From contig JAFGIA010000362.1 of the NCBI GenBank assembly GCA_016929795.1, positions 1 through 8,919 on the forward strand: 8,919 bases of DNA, in the 5' to 3' direction. The notes below the pieces were generated by a model that was not told the DNA's origin, searched no databases, and saw only the letters and a list, made by a program, of their open reading frames with translations. The translations under genes were made by a program, and so were the position numbers. How positions within the stretch are numbered: position 1 is the first letter of the stretch; the number at the start of each line of letters is the position of its first letter. Origin of the DNA: Anaerolineae bacterium. Lineage in GTDB: Bacteria > Chloroflexota > Anaerolineae > JAAYZQ01. Of the stretch, positions 1-5,950 are shown piece after piece.

Positions 1-48
1 AGGCCGTAGCTCCCTTCGAAACGCTGGTTCTTTCCTATCACTCTTCAG

Positions 49-71
49 TTGTTAAGGTCCGCTCTCTTGCG
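49..71 (-). promoter_or_regulatory. boxA-like rrn antitermination element with small preceding stem
   Basis: Read leftward, bases 61-49 give CGGACCTTAACAA, matching 9 of 13 positions of the E. coli rrn boxA (TGCTCTTTAACAA), including TTAACAA in a row. It is followed by ACTGAAGAG, as often seen around rRNA genes. Just upstream, 71-60 reads CGCAAGAGAGCG, a 3-bp stem with a 6-base loop that could stand for boxB, although it is very weak. In rrn leaders boxA is bound by NusB/NusE (S10) and prevents premature Rho termination. It sits about 14-26 bases after the predicted start of the promoter at 82-110. Identification rests on the motif plus promoter context. Confidence 0.5.
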
Positions 72-81
72 ACAGGGGGCG

Positions 82-110
82 ATTCTAGCACATCCACCCC
101 ACCCTGTCAA
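82..110 (-). promoter_or_regulatory. Leftward sigma70-type promoter P1 (TTGACA-N17-TAGAAT, extended -10)
   Basis: On the minus strand the -35 box TTGACA (110-105) is perfect, the spacer is exactly 17 bp (104-88), and the -10 box TAGAAT (87-82) is preceded by TGC, an extended -10. Transcription would start near base 75. The seven bases after the -10 box are CGCCCCC, a GC-rich discriminator of the kind associated with stringent control of stable-RNA promoters. This is the promoter closest to the boxA-like element. Confidence 0.75.
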
Positions 111-199
111 GTCCGATCACACCCTTGACCGGCTCCCTGTCACCCACCTCTTCCCTTTTGTCCAAGGTTCTTTGTGTGCTGACCCCTGTCAGCCTGCAC

Positions 200-228
200 A
201 TTATAGCACACATCCATGGCCTTGTCAA
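200..228 (-). promoter_or_regulatory. Leftward consensus promoter P2 (TTGACA-N17-TATAAT, extended -10)
   Basis: The minus strand carries TTGACA (228-223), a 17-bp spacer (222-206) and TATAAT (205-200). Both hexamers match the consensus perfectly, and TGC just before the -10 adds an extended -10. Such a full consensus is rare by chance in GC-rich DNA. The start site would be near 193. The bases before the -10 (GTGTGC) match those of the plus-strand promoter at 472-500 and resemble those of P1. Confidence 0.85.
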
Positions 229-245
229 ATCAGTTTCCAGTCGCG

Positions 246-272
246 GTTCTAGCCACAACACCGTTCAAACAA
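246..272 (-). promoter_or_regulatory. Weak additional leftward promoter candidate
   Basis: Minus-strand GGCTAGAACC (254-245) is identical to the ten bases around the -10 box of P3, so TAGAAC (251-246) could be a -10 element. The best -35 is TTGTTT (272-267) at a short 15-bp spacing, which matches only three positions of the consensus. It may be a decayed promoter in the array rather than an active one. Confidence 0.2.
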
Positions 273-279
273 GGCTCAA

Positions 280-312
280 GCCCCCGTCTCCGGGGGCGGC
301 CCGAGACGGGCC
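280..312 (-). terminator. Twin GC-rich hairpins with GNRA loop; attenuator or terminator-like structure in leader
   Basis: Read leftward, 312-298 forms GGCCCG-TCT-CGGGCC (6-bp stem) and 297-280 forms GCCCCCG-GAGA-CGGGGGC (perfect 7-bp stem). The GAGA loop is a GNRA tetraloop only on the minus strand (TCTC on plus), which favours a leftward RNA. A third pairing, CCCGTCTC (283-290) with GAGACGGG (303-310), excludes both. Transcripts from P3 and P4 would cross it. After the stem comes only a broken U run (CTTGAGCCTTGTTTG), so a true intrinsic terminator is doubtful; attenuator or processing signal are alternatives. Confidence 0.4.
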
Positions 313-336
313 TGGAAGCTTATTGGAAAGATATTG

Positions 337-364
337 GTTCTAGCCATGGGGTGGTGCGTGTCCA
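337..364 (-). promoter_or_regulatory. Leftward promoter P3 (TGGACA-N16-TAGAAC)
   Basis: On the minus strand TGGACA (364-359, five of six consensus bases) is followed by a 16-bp spacer and TAGAAC (342-337, four of six). There is no extended -10. It is weaker than P1, P2 and P4 but lies in register with them and shares GGCTAGAACC with the weak candidate at 246-272. Start site predicted near 330, just upstream of the twin hairpins. Confidence 0.5.
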
Positions 365-424
365 TCCCCTCAGCCACCTGCCTGTCGCTGACCTGAAAAG
401 GTACATCCTCTCGAATGCTGGCGG

Positions 425-453
425 AGTATACTCGCTCTCCGGCTTGCTGTCAA
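425..453 (-). promoter_or_regulatory. Leftward promoter P4 (TTGACA-N17-TATACT)
   Basis: The minus strand has a perfect TTGACA (453-448), a 17-bp spacer (447-431) and TATACT (430-425, five of six), followed by the GC-rich CCGCCAG. It is the most distal of the tandem leftward promoters and sits back to back with the rightward promoter at 472-500; the two -35 boxes are 18 bp apart, so polymerase binding to one could affect the other. Confidence 0.7.
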
Positions 454-471
454 ATATCACAGGGCTCATGG

Positions 472-500
472 TTGTCGAGCCTGAAAAAGTGTGCTAGAAT
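472..500 (+). promoter_or_regulatory. Rightward promoter of the TPR gene (TTGTCG-N17-TAGAAT, extended -10)
   Basis: TTGTCG (472-477), a 17-bp spacer and TAGAAT (495-500) with TGC at 492-494 form an extended -10 promoter. The predicted start near 507 leaves a leader of about 19 bases before the ATG at 526. The GTGTGC before the -10 is the same as in P2 on the other strand, so these promoters may respond alike. Confidence 0.65.
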
Positions 501-525
501 TCGCCTGTCGAGGCAATACCAGTCG

Positions 526-1938
526 ATGCCGAACGAAAATCGGGCCGGATGGGCCATCTTCAAGATCGTCCTCGTGGCGCTGGGCGTGCTCCTCGCAGGC
601 CTGGTGCCCTATCCGCGCGCCTACACAGAAACAATGCGGCGCGCCGAGGCCCACCGCATTGCCGGGGAATACGGCGCAGCCCTCGACGCCTACAGTGACG
701 CCAGCCAGCTCGACACGCTGTCGCCACAGCCGGCCCTGTGCCGCGGCCAGGTGCTTTTGCACCAGCGTCGCTTTGGCCAGGCGGCACAGGCTTTTGTGCA
801 GGCCCAGCAGCGCGGCGGCGGCCTCGCCGCCTGGCTCGGATTGGGCGAGGCGCGAGCTGGCGAGGGTGACTGGGCGGCGGCACTGGCGGCCTGGTACCGT
901 GCCCAGGCCCTGGCGCCGGCCGAGCCGCGCGTGCTCGTGGCACTCGCGCGGGGCAACCTCGCCCAGGGCCGCTTCGATCAGGCGGAACACCACGCACAGC
1001 GCGCCCTGGCTGCCGCGCCCCCCTCCCCCGTCGCCACAGAGGCCCACGCTCTCCTTGGCCGGCTCAGCCTCGTCGATGACCTGGCGGCGGCAGCCCACAA
1101 CCTCCAGGCGGCAGGCGACGCCGACCTGGTAGCCACTCTGGACGCCGCAGCCCAGGCCGATGCACAGGGGCTGCCCGCGCGGCGCGAGATGCTGCTCGGC
1201 ACGGCGTTTCTGCGGCGCGGCGAGCTGCCCCTGGCCCGGCGCCACCTGGCTCGTGCCGCGGCGCTCGCCCCCGGCGATGCGCAGCCGCTCGCCTACCTCG
1301 CCCACACGCTCGATCTCATGGGCGCCACGGGCGAGGCGCGCCCCCTCCTGGAGCAAGCGCTACGGCTGGATCCCCACTCGGTGCTCGCCTATTACTTTCT
1401 TGGATTGCACAACAAGCAGGTGGGCAACCTGCCCGCGGCCCAGGCTGCCCTGTGGGAAGCGGCACAGCGCGACCCCCAGAATGCCGCCGTGCGGGTCGAG
1501 ATGGCAGAAGCCTTTGTCGCCCTGGGCGAGTACGACCAGGCAGAAGAGTGGTACGTGGGCGCTGTGGAAACAGCGCCGGGTGACATAGAGTTTCAGCTCC
1601 TTCTCACCCACTTCTACCTCGATCACCTCTATCGTGTGGAACAGGGCGGACTGCCCGCCGCCCAGGCGGCAGTGGCGCTCGCCCCCCACGACCCACGGAC
1701 ACACGATCTGCTCGGATGGGCCCTCTTTCTCGCCGGCAGGGCAACAGAAAGCACGCGCGCGCTGGAGCAGGCGCTCGAGCTCGATCCCCACCTGACCACT
1801 GCCCACTACCACATCGGCATGGTGTACGCGCGCACAGGCCAGGTGGAGGCAGCCCGGCGCCACCTCCAGCGTGCCGTCGACCTCGACACCCTGGGAGCCT
1901 ACCGTGAGCGCGCAATGCAGCTCCTGGCCGATCTGTAA
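526..1938 (+). CDS. Membrane-anchored tetratricopeptide (TPR) repeat protein
   Basis: A 470-residue protein with a short basic N-terminus, one membrane helix (about residues 10-28) and then an almost unbroken run of roughly ten TPR units from residue 35 to the end. Units with typical spacing are seen near 101-132, 135-166, 220-250, 253-284, 287-318, 321-352, 389-422 and 425-456, with signatures such as LGEYDQAEEWYVGAVETAP and ATESTRALEQALELDP. TPR arrays are binding scaffolds; no catalytic motif is visible. A longer frame opens at 415, but the start chosen is ATG 526, because the promoter at 472-500 lies inside the longer frame and the TPR/TM architecture begins there. Only a weak GAGG (510-513) serves as ribosome site. 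Its role could be in cell-surface complex assembly near the glycosyltransferase genes, but nothing in the sequence names the partner. Confidence 0.85.
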   Translation: MPNENRAGWAIFKIVLVALGVLLAGLVPYPRAYTETMRRAEAHRIAGEYGAALDAYSDASQLDTLSPQPALCRGQVLLHQRRFGQAAQAFVQAQQRGGGLAAWLGLGEARAGEGDWAAALAAWYRAQALAPAEPRVLVALARGNLAQGRFDQAEHHAQRALAAAPPSPVATEAHALLGRLSLVDDLAAAAHNLQAAGDADLVATLDAAAQADAQGLPARREMLLGTAFLRRGELPLARRHLARAAALAPGDAQPLAYLAHTLDLMGATGEARPLLEQALRLDPHSVLAYYFLGLHNKQVGNLPAAQAALWEAAQRDPQNAAVRVEMAEAFVALGEYDQAEEWYVGAVETAPGDIEFQLLLTHFYLDHLYRVEQGGLPAAQAAVALAPHDPRTHDLLGWALFLAGRATESTRALEQALELDPHLTTAHYHIGMVYARTGQVEAARRHLQRAVDLDTLGAYRERAMQLLADL

Positions 1939-2008
1939 AGCCACCGGCCAGCCTGGGGAAAAAGTATCATCTCAATAAAGGGGGGAAAGATACAGGAAAA
2001 AGATCAAT
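1939..2008. other. Short convergent intergenic gap without a clear terminator
   Basis: Seventy bases separate the stop of the TPR gene from the stop of the DUF2723 gene on the other strand. I see only a weak 5-bp inverted repeat (GTATC 1964-1968 / GATAC 1989-1993) with a 20-base loop and no U-rich stem-loop on either strand, so the ends of the converging transcripts are not explained. Confidence 0.5.
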
Positions 2009-4423
2009 TCAGGGTAAAGGCGGCAGCGGAAAGCTGATGCTGTCGCCGCCGGTAGAGGCAGGCAGCCGCTCGCCACTGCGGGGGTCATAGAGGCCCACGC
2101 GCAGTTGGTAGCCGTCCAGATCTGTGGCAGATGTCCCGGCGGGCAGGCGTAGCCAGTGCACGTCCAGCACAACCTCGCCGGCATCCCACACCGACGTGGG
2201 GTACACGCCGCCCTGAGGCGGCGCATCGCCCTGGGCCACGATCTCACCCCCAGGGTCCACCAGGTGCACAAAGACCGTATCGTCCGACACCGGCGGCCTG
2301 AGGGCACGCCACTGCAGCGTGATCTCCAGCCCGTCACCGCCCGCCACCACCTCGTAGCCGCGTAACTCGATCTCCCCGCCAAAAACTACCTCAGCAGGAC
2401 AAGCCGGCTCGGCAGCGCCAGGCTCGGCGGCGCCAGGCCCTGCACCACTTTTCACCGCCACCGGGCCCAGGGTGATCGGATCGCTGGCTGCGACAATGGC
2501 TCCATCCTCTGCGAGCTGGTACATACCCGCCACGAGGCGGTAGACGCCCGGCGCGGTATCCTGGGGCACGTCGAGCGCATGGTCGTCGCGCAGCCGCTCT
2601 CCGGGGCGCCACTGGGTCGTCGGATAAAAAATCTCTCCTGGGCGGTGATCGCTCTGCGCCAGCGCCTGGCCGCTAGCATCCACCAGGTGCACGTAACTCT
2701 GGTATGGCGACTCGATCTCGGCCAGCGCCTCCCACACCAGGCTCACCTGCACCATTTCCCCCGGATGCGGGCTGCGTGGTGCGCGGCCGTAACCGACCAG
2801 CGCGATCCCGGTATCGAGTATTGCCCCCACCTCGTACTCGGGGGGGCCTGTCGCCGCCGGCCCCACCACGCGCCACAGCCCGGCTTCGCTGACCACGTCG
2901 ACCTTGACCTCGATCCCGGGCATCTCTTTGATCAGATACACAGGGCGCTCCGTGCTGAGCGCCAGGTCGAGCACGTGGCCCAGCGCTGGCTCTTCCTGGG
3001 TAATGAGCGGAAACAGCCCGAGGAGATCCGGCCGCACCCCTTCGACATACTGAAGATACCACAACGCCATGATCTCGTTCCTGTCGTCGCTGACCAACAC
3101 GGCGCCATCGGGCAGGGGCCGCGCCAGGAGCCTGCGCCACCCATTGCCCACCGATGTGGCCTGGCTCCGGTCAATGTCGCCATAGTTGGCCGCCGCCAGC
3201 CAGAGCGGGAGGAGACAGAGAGGGAGCACAGCCAGCAGGGCCACGCGCTCCATAGAGACGGGGCGCCTGGCCAGGCGCCCGGCAGCTCGGGCGACCAGTG
3301 TGCCCCACACGCCCGCGCCGAGGGCGATCCAGAGAGCAAAGAGGGCGTACGAGGGGATAAAGAGCACCATGATGTCGCCGATGGTGTACACCAGGTTAAA
3401 GGCCACCATCCCCAGATACGCTACCCCCGTGAGGGCCAGCAGGGCCGTGCGCCGGGTCAGGGCCAGCCAGGCCACACCTGTCGCGGCGAGCACAATGCCG
3501 GCCCATCCAACCTCAGCGCGCAGCAGCGTGGCGGCCATCGCCACCCGCTCGACCAGGTTCACAGACAGGTCCAGTGAGCCGCCGAAAGGGCCGCCCAGCA
3601 CAAAGTCGATAAAAGAGGTCAGGCTGTTCTCATAGAGCACCAGCTCCCGGCCTGGCGCGAGGGCCAGGTGGAGATAAGGCGTATAGGGTGCGCGCAGTGG
3701 GATGAGGAGATAGAGAAGCTGGGGGAGCAGCGCCAGGAGCGCGGCCTGGGCCAGTAGCCGCCTGTCGCGCCACACCGTGCGATCCACCAGCCACACATAG
3801 ACGATGGCCGCCGGTGCCAGCAGCACAGTCGTGCGGTGGTGGGCCAGGCCAAGGCCCAAGATCAGCGCGGCGAGGCGCAGGGCACGGGGGTCCTGTCGCT
3901 GCCCCCACCCCAGCAGCAGGTAACAGAACAAGACGCCAAGCAGGATGTGCAGGCCATACACCTCGGCCATCACGGCCTGCGACCAGAGAGTGGGGGTAAC
4001 GGCCAGCGTGGCGGCGGCCAGGGCCGCCACGCTGCGGTGGATGAGAAGGGGTGGCTCGGGAAGAGAAAAAGTTGCCCCTCGGGGCGCGACGGCCAGGCGC
4101 AAGAAGGTCAGCGCTGCCAGGTAAAAAAAGCCCACGGCCGCCGCCGCCGCCACCGCGGAAAAAAGATTCATGCGAAAAGCCACGTCGCCCATGGGCAGCA
4201 GGTGAGTCCACACCCAGCCCAGGAGCACGTAAAGTGGGTAACCAGTGGGGTGGGCCACACCGAGCAGGGGCGGCACGAATTGGAATTCGCCTGCGTCGCC
4301 GCCCAGGAGCGTGGGGGCAAGCGTTGCCCGGTAGAGGCCAAGGGCGCCCAGGGCGAGGCCGAGGCCAATGATCCCGTCTACCACACCGGCCTGGCTGGCA
4401 CGCCGCTCTGGAGTGTGCACCAT
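2009..4423 (-). CDS. DUF2723 family membrane glycosyltransferase (TMEM260/GT117-like) with two C-terminal beta-sandwich domains
   Basis: An 804-residue protein. The first ~415 residues are polytopic (about ten helices) and carry the family hallmarks: GGDAGEF (41-47) in the first outer loop, with the acidic pair expected for a GT-C sugar transferase, then HPTGYPLY (58-65), WSQAVMAEVYGLH (147-159) and YTIGDIMVLFIPSYA (346-360). DUF2723 relatives include human TMEM260, a protein O-mannosyltransferase; a lipid-linked sugar donor is likely by analogy. Residues ~420-520 form an outer soluble part. Two related beta-sandwich domains follow (about 529-650 and 678-798), each with YVHLVD/FVHLVD, QxD, YPT..W and a GVYRL/GYQLR end, joined by the linker GAAEPGAAEP. 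The start is ATG 4423; the frame could open from TTG 4456, but that overlaps the receptor gene. No Shine-Dalgarno is seen, and the receptor stop is 7 bp upstream, suggesting translational coupling. Confidence 0.85.
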   Translation of the reverse strand: MVHTPERRASQAGVVDGIIGLGLALGALGLYRATLAPTLLGGDAGEFQFVPPLLGVAHPTGYPLYVLLGWVWTHLLPMGDVAFRMNLFSAVAAAAAVGFFYLAALTFLRLAVAPRGATFSLPEPPLLIHRSVAALAAATLAVTPTLWSQAVMAEVYGLHILLGVLFCYLLLGWGQRQDPRALRLAALILGLGLAHHRTTVLLAPAAIVYVWLVDRTVWRDRRLLAQAALLALLPQLLYLLIPLRAPYTPYLHLALAPGRELVLYENSLTSFIDFVLGGPFGGSLDLSVNLVERVAMAATLLRAEVGWAGIVLAATGVAWLALTRRTALLALTGVAYLGMVAFNLVYTIGDIMVLFIPSYALFALWIALGAGVWGTLVARAAGRLARRPVSMERVALLAVLPLCLLPLWLAAANYGDIDRSQATSVGNGWRRLLARPLPDGAVLVSDDRNEIMALWYLQYVEGVRPDLLGLFPLITQEEPALGHVLDLALSTERPVYLIKEMPGIEVKVDVVSEAGLWRVVGPAATGPPEYEVGAILDTGIALVGYGRAPRSPHPGEMVQVSLVWEALAEIESPYQSYVHLVDASGQALAQSDHRPGEIFYPTTQWRPGERLRDDHALDVPQDTAPGVYRLVAGMYQLAEDGAIVAASDPITLGPVAVKSGAGPGAAEPGAAEPACPAEVVFGGEIELRGYEVVAGGDGLEITLQWRALRPPVSDDTVFVHLVDPGGEIVAQGDAPPQGGVYPTSVWDAGEVVLDVHWLRLPAGTSATDLDGYQLRVGLYDPRSGERLPASTGGDSISFPLPPLP
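3261..3280. repeat. Perfect 20-bp palindrome inside the DUF2723 gene
   Basis: GGGCGCCTGG is followed directly by its own reverse complement CCAGGCGCCC with no spacer. It encodes residues around GRLARRP (382-388) in a cytoplasmic-type basic loop after a membrane helix. It could be a binding site for a dimeric protein or simply a product of GC-rich coding; no second copy was found in the window. Confidence 0.6.
4004..4034. repeat. 12-bp perfect inverted repeat with 7-base loop inside the DUF2723 gene
   Basis: CAGCGTGGCGGC (4004-4015) and GCCGCCACGCTG (4023-4034) are exact reverse complements separated by GGCCAGG. In the mRNA this gives a very stable GC-rich hairpin about 390-420 bases after the start codon, in codons for an alanine/leucine-rich membrane helix (residues ~131-140). 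Alanine and leucine codons favour such pairing, so function is uncertain. Confidence 0.6.
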
Positions 4424-4430
4424 GCGGCTG

Positions 4431-5876
4431 TCAGGCCGTGTTCGCCTGCACGGCAAGCGACTGCAAGCGCGACACGAGCTCGTCCATCTGGTAGCTGCTG
4501 ACCACCCAGCGATCGACGACCGTCTGGATCTCCTGGATCGAGACGAGCACCTGCTCGTTAGCTTGTTGTTGCTGCGCCGTCGCCTGTTGGATCTGGCTGG
4601 CCCGCGTGGCCATCTCTGTCGCCGAGGCCATGATCGCCTCGGTCGCCGCCCGCAAGCGGCTCGTCAGCGCCGTGCCCTGCCGGGCCGCAGCCATCTGCTC
4701 ATCGGAGAGCGATACCACCGACTCCCCGGCCTCGCGCACCTGGCGCAGGATATCGTCTACGAGCTTGACTTGCTTCAGCGAGTCGGAAGCCAGATCCTTG
4801 ACCTCGGCGGCGACCACGCCAAAACGCTGCCCGGGAACCCCCGCTTCTGCCGCTTCGAGCGTCGCGTTAAACGCCACGAGCTGCGTCTGCGACGCGATGT
4901 GGCTCATAATGTTCGCCACACGGCCGATCCGCCTCAGCCGTTCCTCCAGCGCCGCGGCGTGAGAAGCCCCCATCTCGGCCTGTGCCTCGACCTGCGAAAT
5001 GGCCTCATCGTGGATAGCTGCAATCTCGTGCCCTTCACGCGCATCCGCCAGGGTGCAGCTCGCCGCGTCGTCCACAGCCGCTGCGTTGCGGGCAATCTCG
5101 TGCGCCGCCTGGTTCAGCTCGGCCACAGAGGCCGACACCTGGGCCACGGCACCCGCCTGCCGGTTCGAGCCACGAGCCTGGCGTGCGGAATACTCGGCCA
5201 GGCGTTCGGCCACGTCGCGAATCTCGCGCGCAGTTTCCACCTGCCGGGCCCGCTCACCCTCGAGCGCCACGGCTGTCTGGCGCAGTACCTGGTTCTGGGC
5301 CTGTGCCTGCCGGAGCGCGCGGTCGAGCCCGTCGTTAAACACCCAGGCGAGGGCAGACAGGACATACGCCACCGCGTACGCAAAAACGACGTTGGACCAA
5401 AAAGCGGCCTGGTTTTCATAGCCGGCAAAGACAGGGGGCGGGGCCAGCCACAGCAGCCCGGCAGTATAGACGAGGGCCAGCGTGGTGACGGCGAACGACG
5501 CGAGCGGGTGGAGCACAAACCCAGCAGGCAGAATGACCAGCACATAGAGCATAGGAGCCATCACCAGGTCGGTGATCGTATTCCCCGGATCGAGCTGGTA
5601 CAGGCTGATGGCGACGAACAGACCCATGAGCAGCAAGTAGCCCGCCGGCCGTACCCGGCCTCGCCTGGCGAGTGCATACGTCACCAGGCTGAGCAAGACG
5701 GCAGCCCCAAGGAGGGCAAAACCCGCCGGCGTGATCGCCCCGGGGGTCGTCAGCGTCGTGACCAGGATATAGGGGGGAATGATCCCCGCCACAACCAGGG
5801 CCAGGAGGTTGACCACCCGGCCCCGGGCGACAGCCTCCGGATCTTGGATGACAGGCGATAACAAGCGATCGAGCAT
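4431..5876 (-). CDS. Transmembrane methyl-accepting chemotaxis-type receptor, six N-terminal helices, no outer sensor domain
   Basis: A 481-residue protein. Six membrane helices fill residues ~21-180 (about 21-42, 50-69, 78-95, 103-123, 126-145, 160-180) with very short loops, so any signal is probably sensed within the membrane. No HAMP domain is evident; a long alpha-helical coiled coil runs from ~180 to the end. The MCP hairpin tip lies at about 327-366: IASQTQLVAFNATLEAAEAG followed by RFGVVAAEVKDLASDS, against the usual IAxQTNLLALNAxxEAARAGExGRGFAVVAxEVRxLAxxS. MCPs control the kinase CheA through CheW; no che genes are in the window. The highly conserved arginine of EAARAGE is Glu344 here. 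Start choice: ATG 5876 has AGGAGGT four bases upstream; an in-frame GTG at 5882 overlaps that site. It sits between two glycosyltransferase-like genes. Confidence 0.87.
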   Translation of the reverse strand: MLDRLLSPVIQDPEAVARGRVVNLLALVVAGIIPPYILVTTLTTPGAITPAGFALLGAAVLLSLVTYALARRGRVRPAGYLLLMGLFVAISLYQLDPGNTITDLVMAPMLYVLVILPAGFVLHPLASFAVTTLALVYTAGLLWLAPPPVFAGYENQAAFWSNVVFAYAVAYVLSALAWVFNDGLDRALRQAQAQNQVLRQTAVALEGERARQVETAREIRDVAERLAEYSARQARGSNRQAGAVAQVSASVAELNQAAHEIARNAAAVDDAASCTLADAREGHEIAAIHDEAISQVEAQAEMGASHAAALEERLRRIGRVANIMSHIASQTQLVAFNATLEAAEAGVPGQRFGVVAAEVKDLASDSLKQVKLVDDILRQVREAGESVVSLSDEQMAAARQGTALTSRLRAATEAIMASATEMATRASQIQQATAQQQQANEQVLVSIQEIQTVVDRWVVSSYQMDELVSRLQSLAVQANTA

Positions 5877-5880
5877 CGAC

Positions 5881-5887
5881 ACCTCCT
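5881..5887 (-). promoter_or_regulatory. Strong Shine-Dalgarno AGGAGGT of the receptor gene
   Basis: Read leftward, 5887-5881 is AGGAGGT, followed by GTCG and then ATG at 5876. This settles the start of the receptor gene and is the only strong ribosome binding site seen in the window, hinting that the receptor is translated more independently than its neighbours. Confidence 0.8.
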
Positions 5888-5922
5888 ACCTGGCCAATCC
5901 GCCAGCCAGCCAGTGAGCCCCT

Positions 5923-5947
5923 AGATTGTGCCGGTGGCATGGAATCT
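5923..5947. repeat. Imperfect inverted repeat in the leader of the receptor gene
   Basis: AGATT (5923-5927) and AATCT (5943-5947) flank an inner TGCC-GGT-GGCA stem, giving an interrupted hairpin between the stop of the 939-residue gene and the receptor start. No U run follows on the minus strand, so it is not a convincing terminator; it could be an operator or mRNA processing structure. Confidence 0.35.
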
Positions 5948-5950
5948 TGA

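Larger units (their letters stand above)
1..525. other. Gene-free regulatory region, probable stable-RNA operon leader (-) plus divergent promoter (+)
   Basis: No convincing protein gene is present: the short open frames here have no ribosome binding site or recognisable product. The region instead holds a series of leftward promoters, a boxA-like antitermination element near the left end, GC-rich hairpins at 280-312 and one rightward promoter for the TPR gene. Multiple strong tandem promoters followed by boxA is the classic arrangement of bacterial rRNA operon leaders (established knowledge). That the 16S rRNA gene lies just beyond base 1 is inference, since no 16S sequence is visible. Confidence 0.6.

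Noticed and set aside
1..500. CRISPR array or tandem repeats in the gene-free region, suggested by recurring TGTCAA and TTCTAG motifs
   Set aside because: The recurring words are the -35 and -10 boxes of promoters at unequal spacing (roughly 90-140 bp) with unrelated sequence between them; there is no repeat of CRISPR length.
466..1356. Long open frame on the minus strand opposite the TPR gene (and similar long frames opposite the other genes)
   Set aside because: The translation is low in complexity and resembles no protein family, while the opposite frame encodes clear TPR repeats. GC-rich coding produces long antisense frames.
2579..3577. A 332-codon plus-strand frame within the DUF2723 gene
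   Set aside because: Its histidine-, arginine- and glutamine-rich translation is typical of the antisense of a GC-rich membrane protein; the minus frame has strong family motifs.
4065..4085. Terminator-like GCCC-CGAG-GGGC stem followed by AACTTTTT on the minus strand
   Set aside because: It lies in the middle of the DUF2723 coding sequence with only a 4-5 bp stem and an interrupted U run, so it is more likely a coincidence of codons.
4368..5861. A 497-codon plus-strand frame opposite the receptor gene
   Set aside because: No recognisable motif and arginine/histidine-rich composition; the minus strand encodes an unmistakable MCP hairpin with a strong ribosome site.
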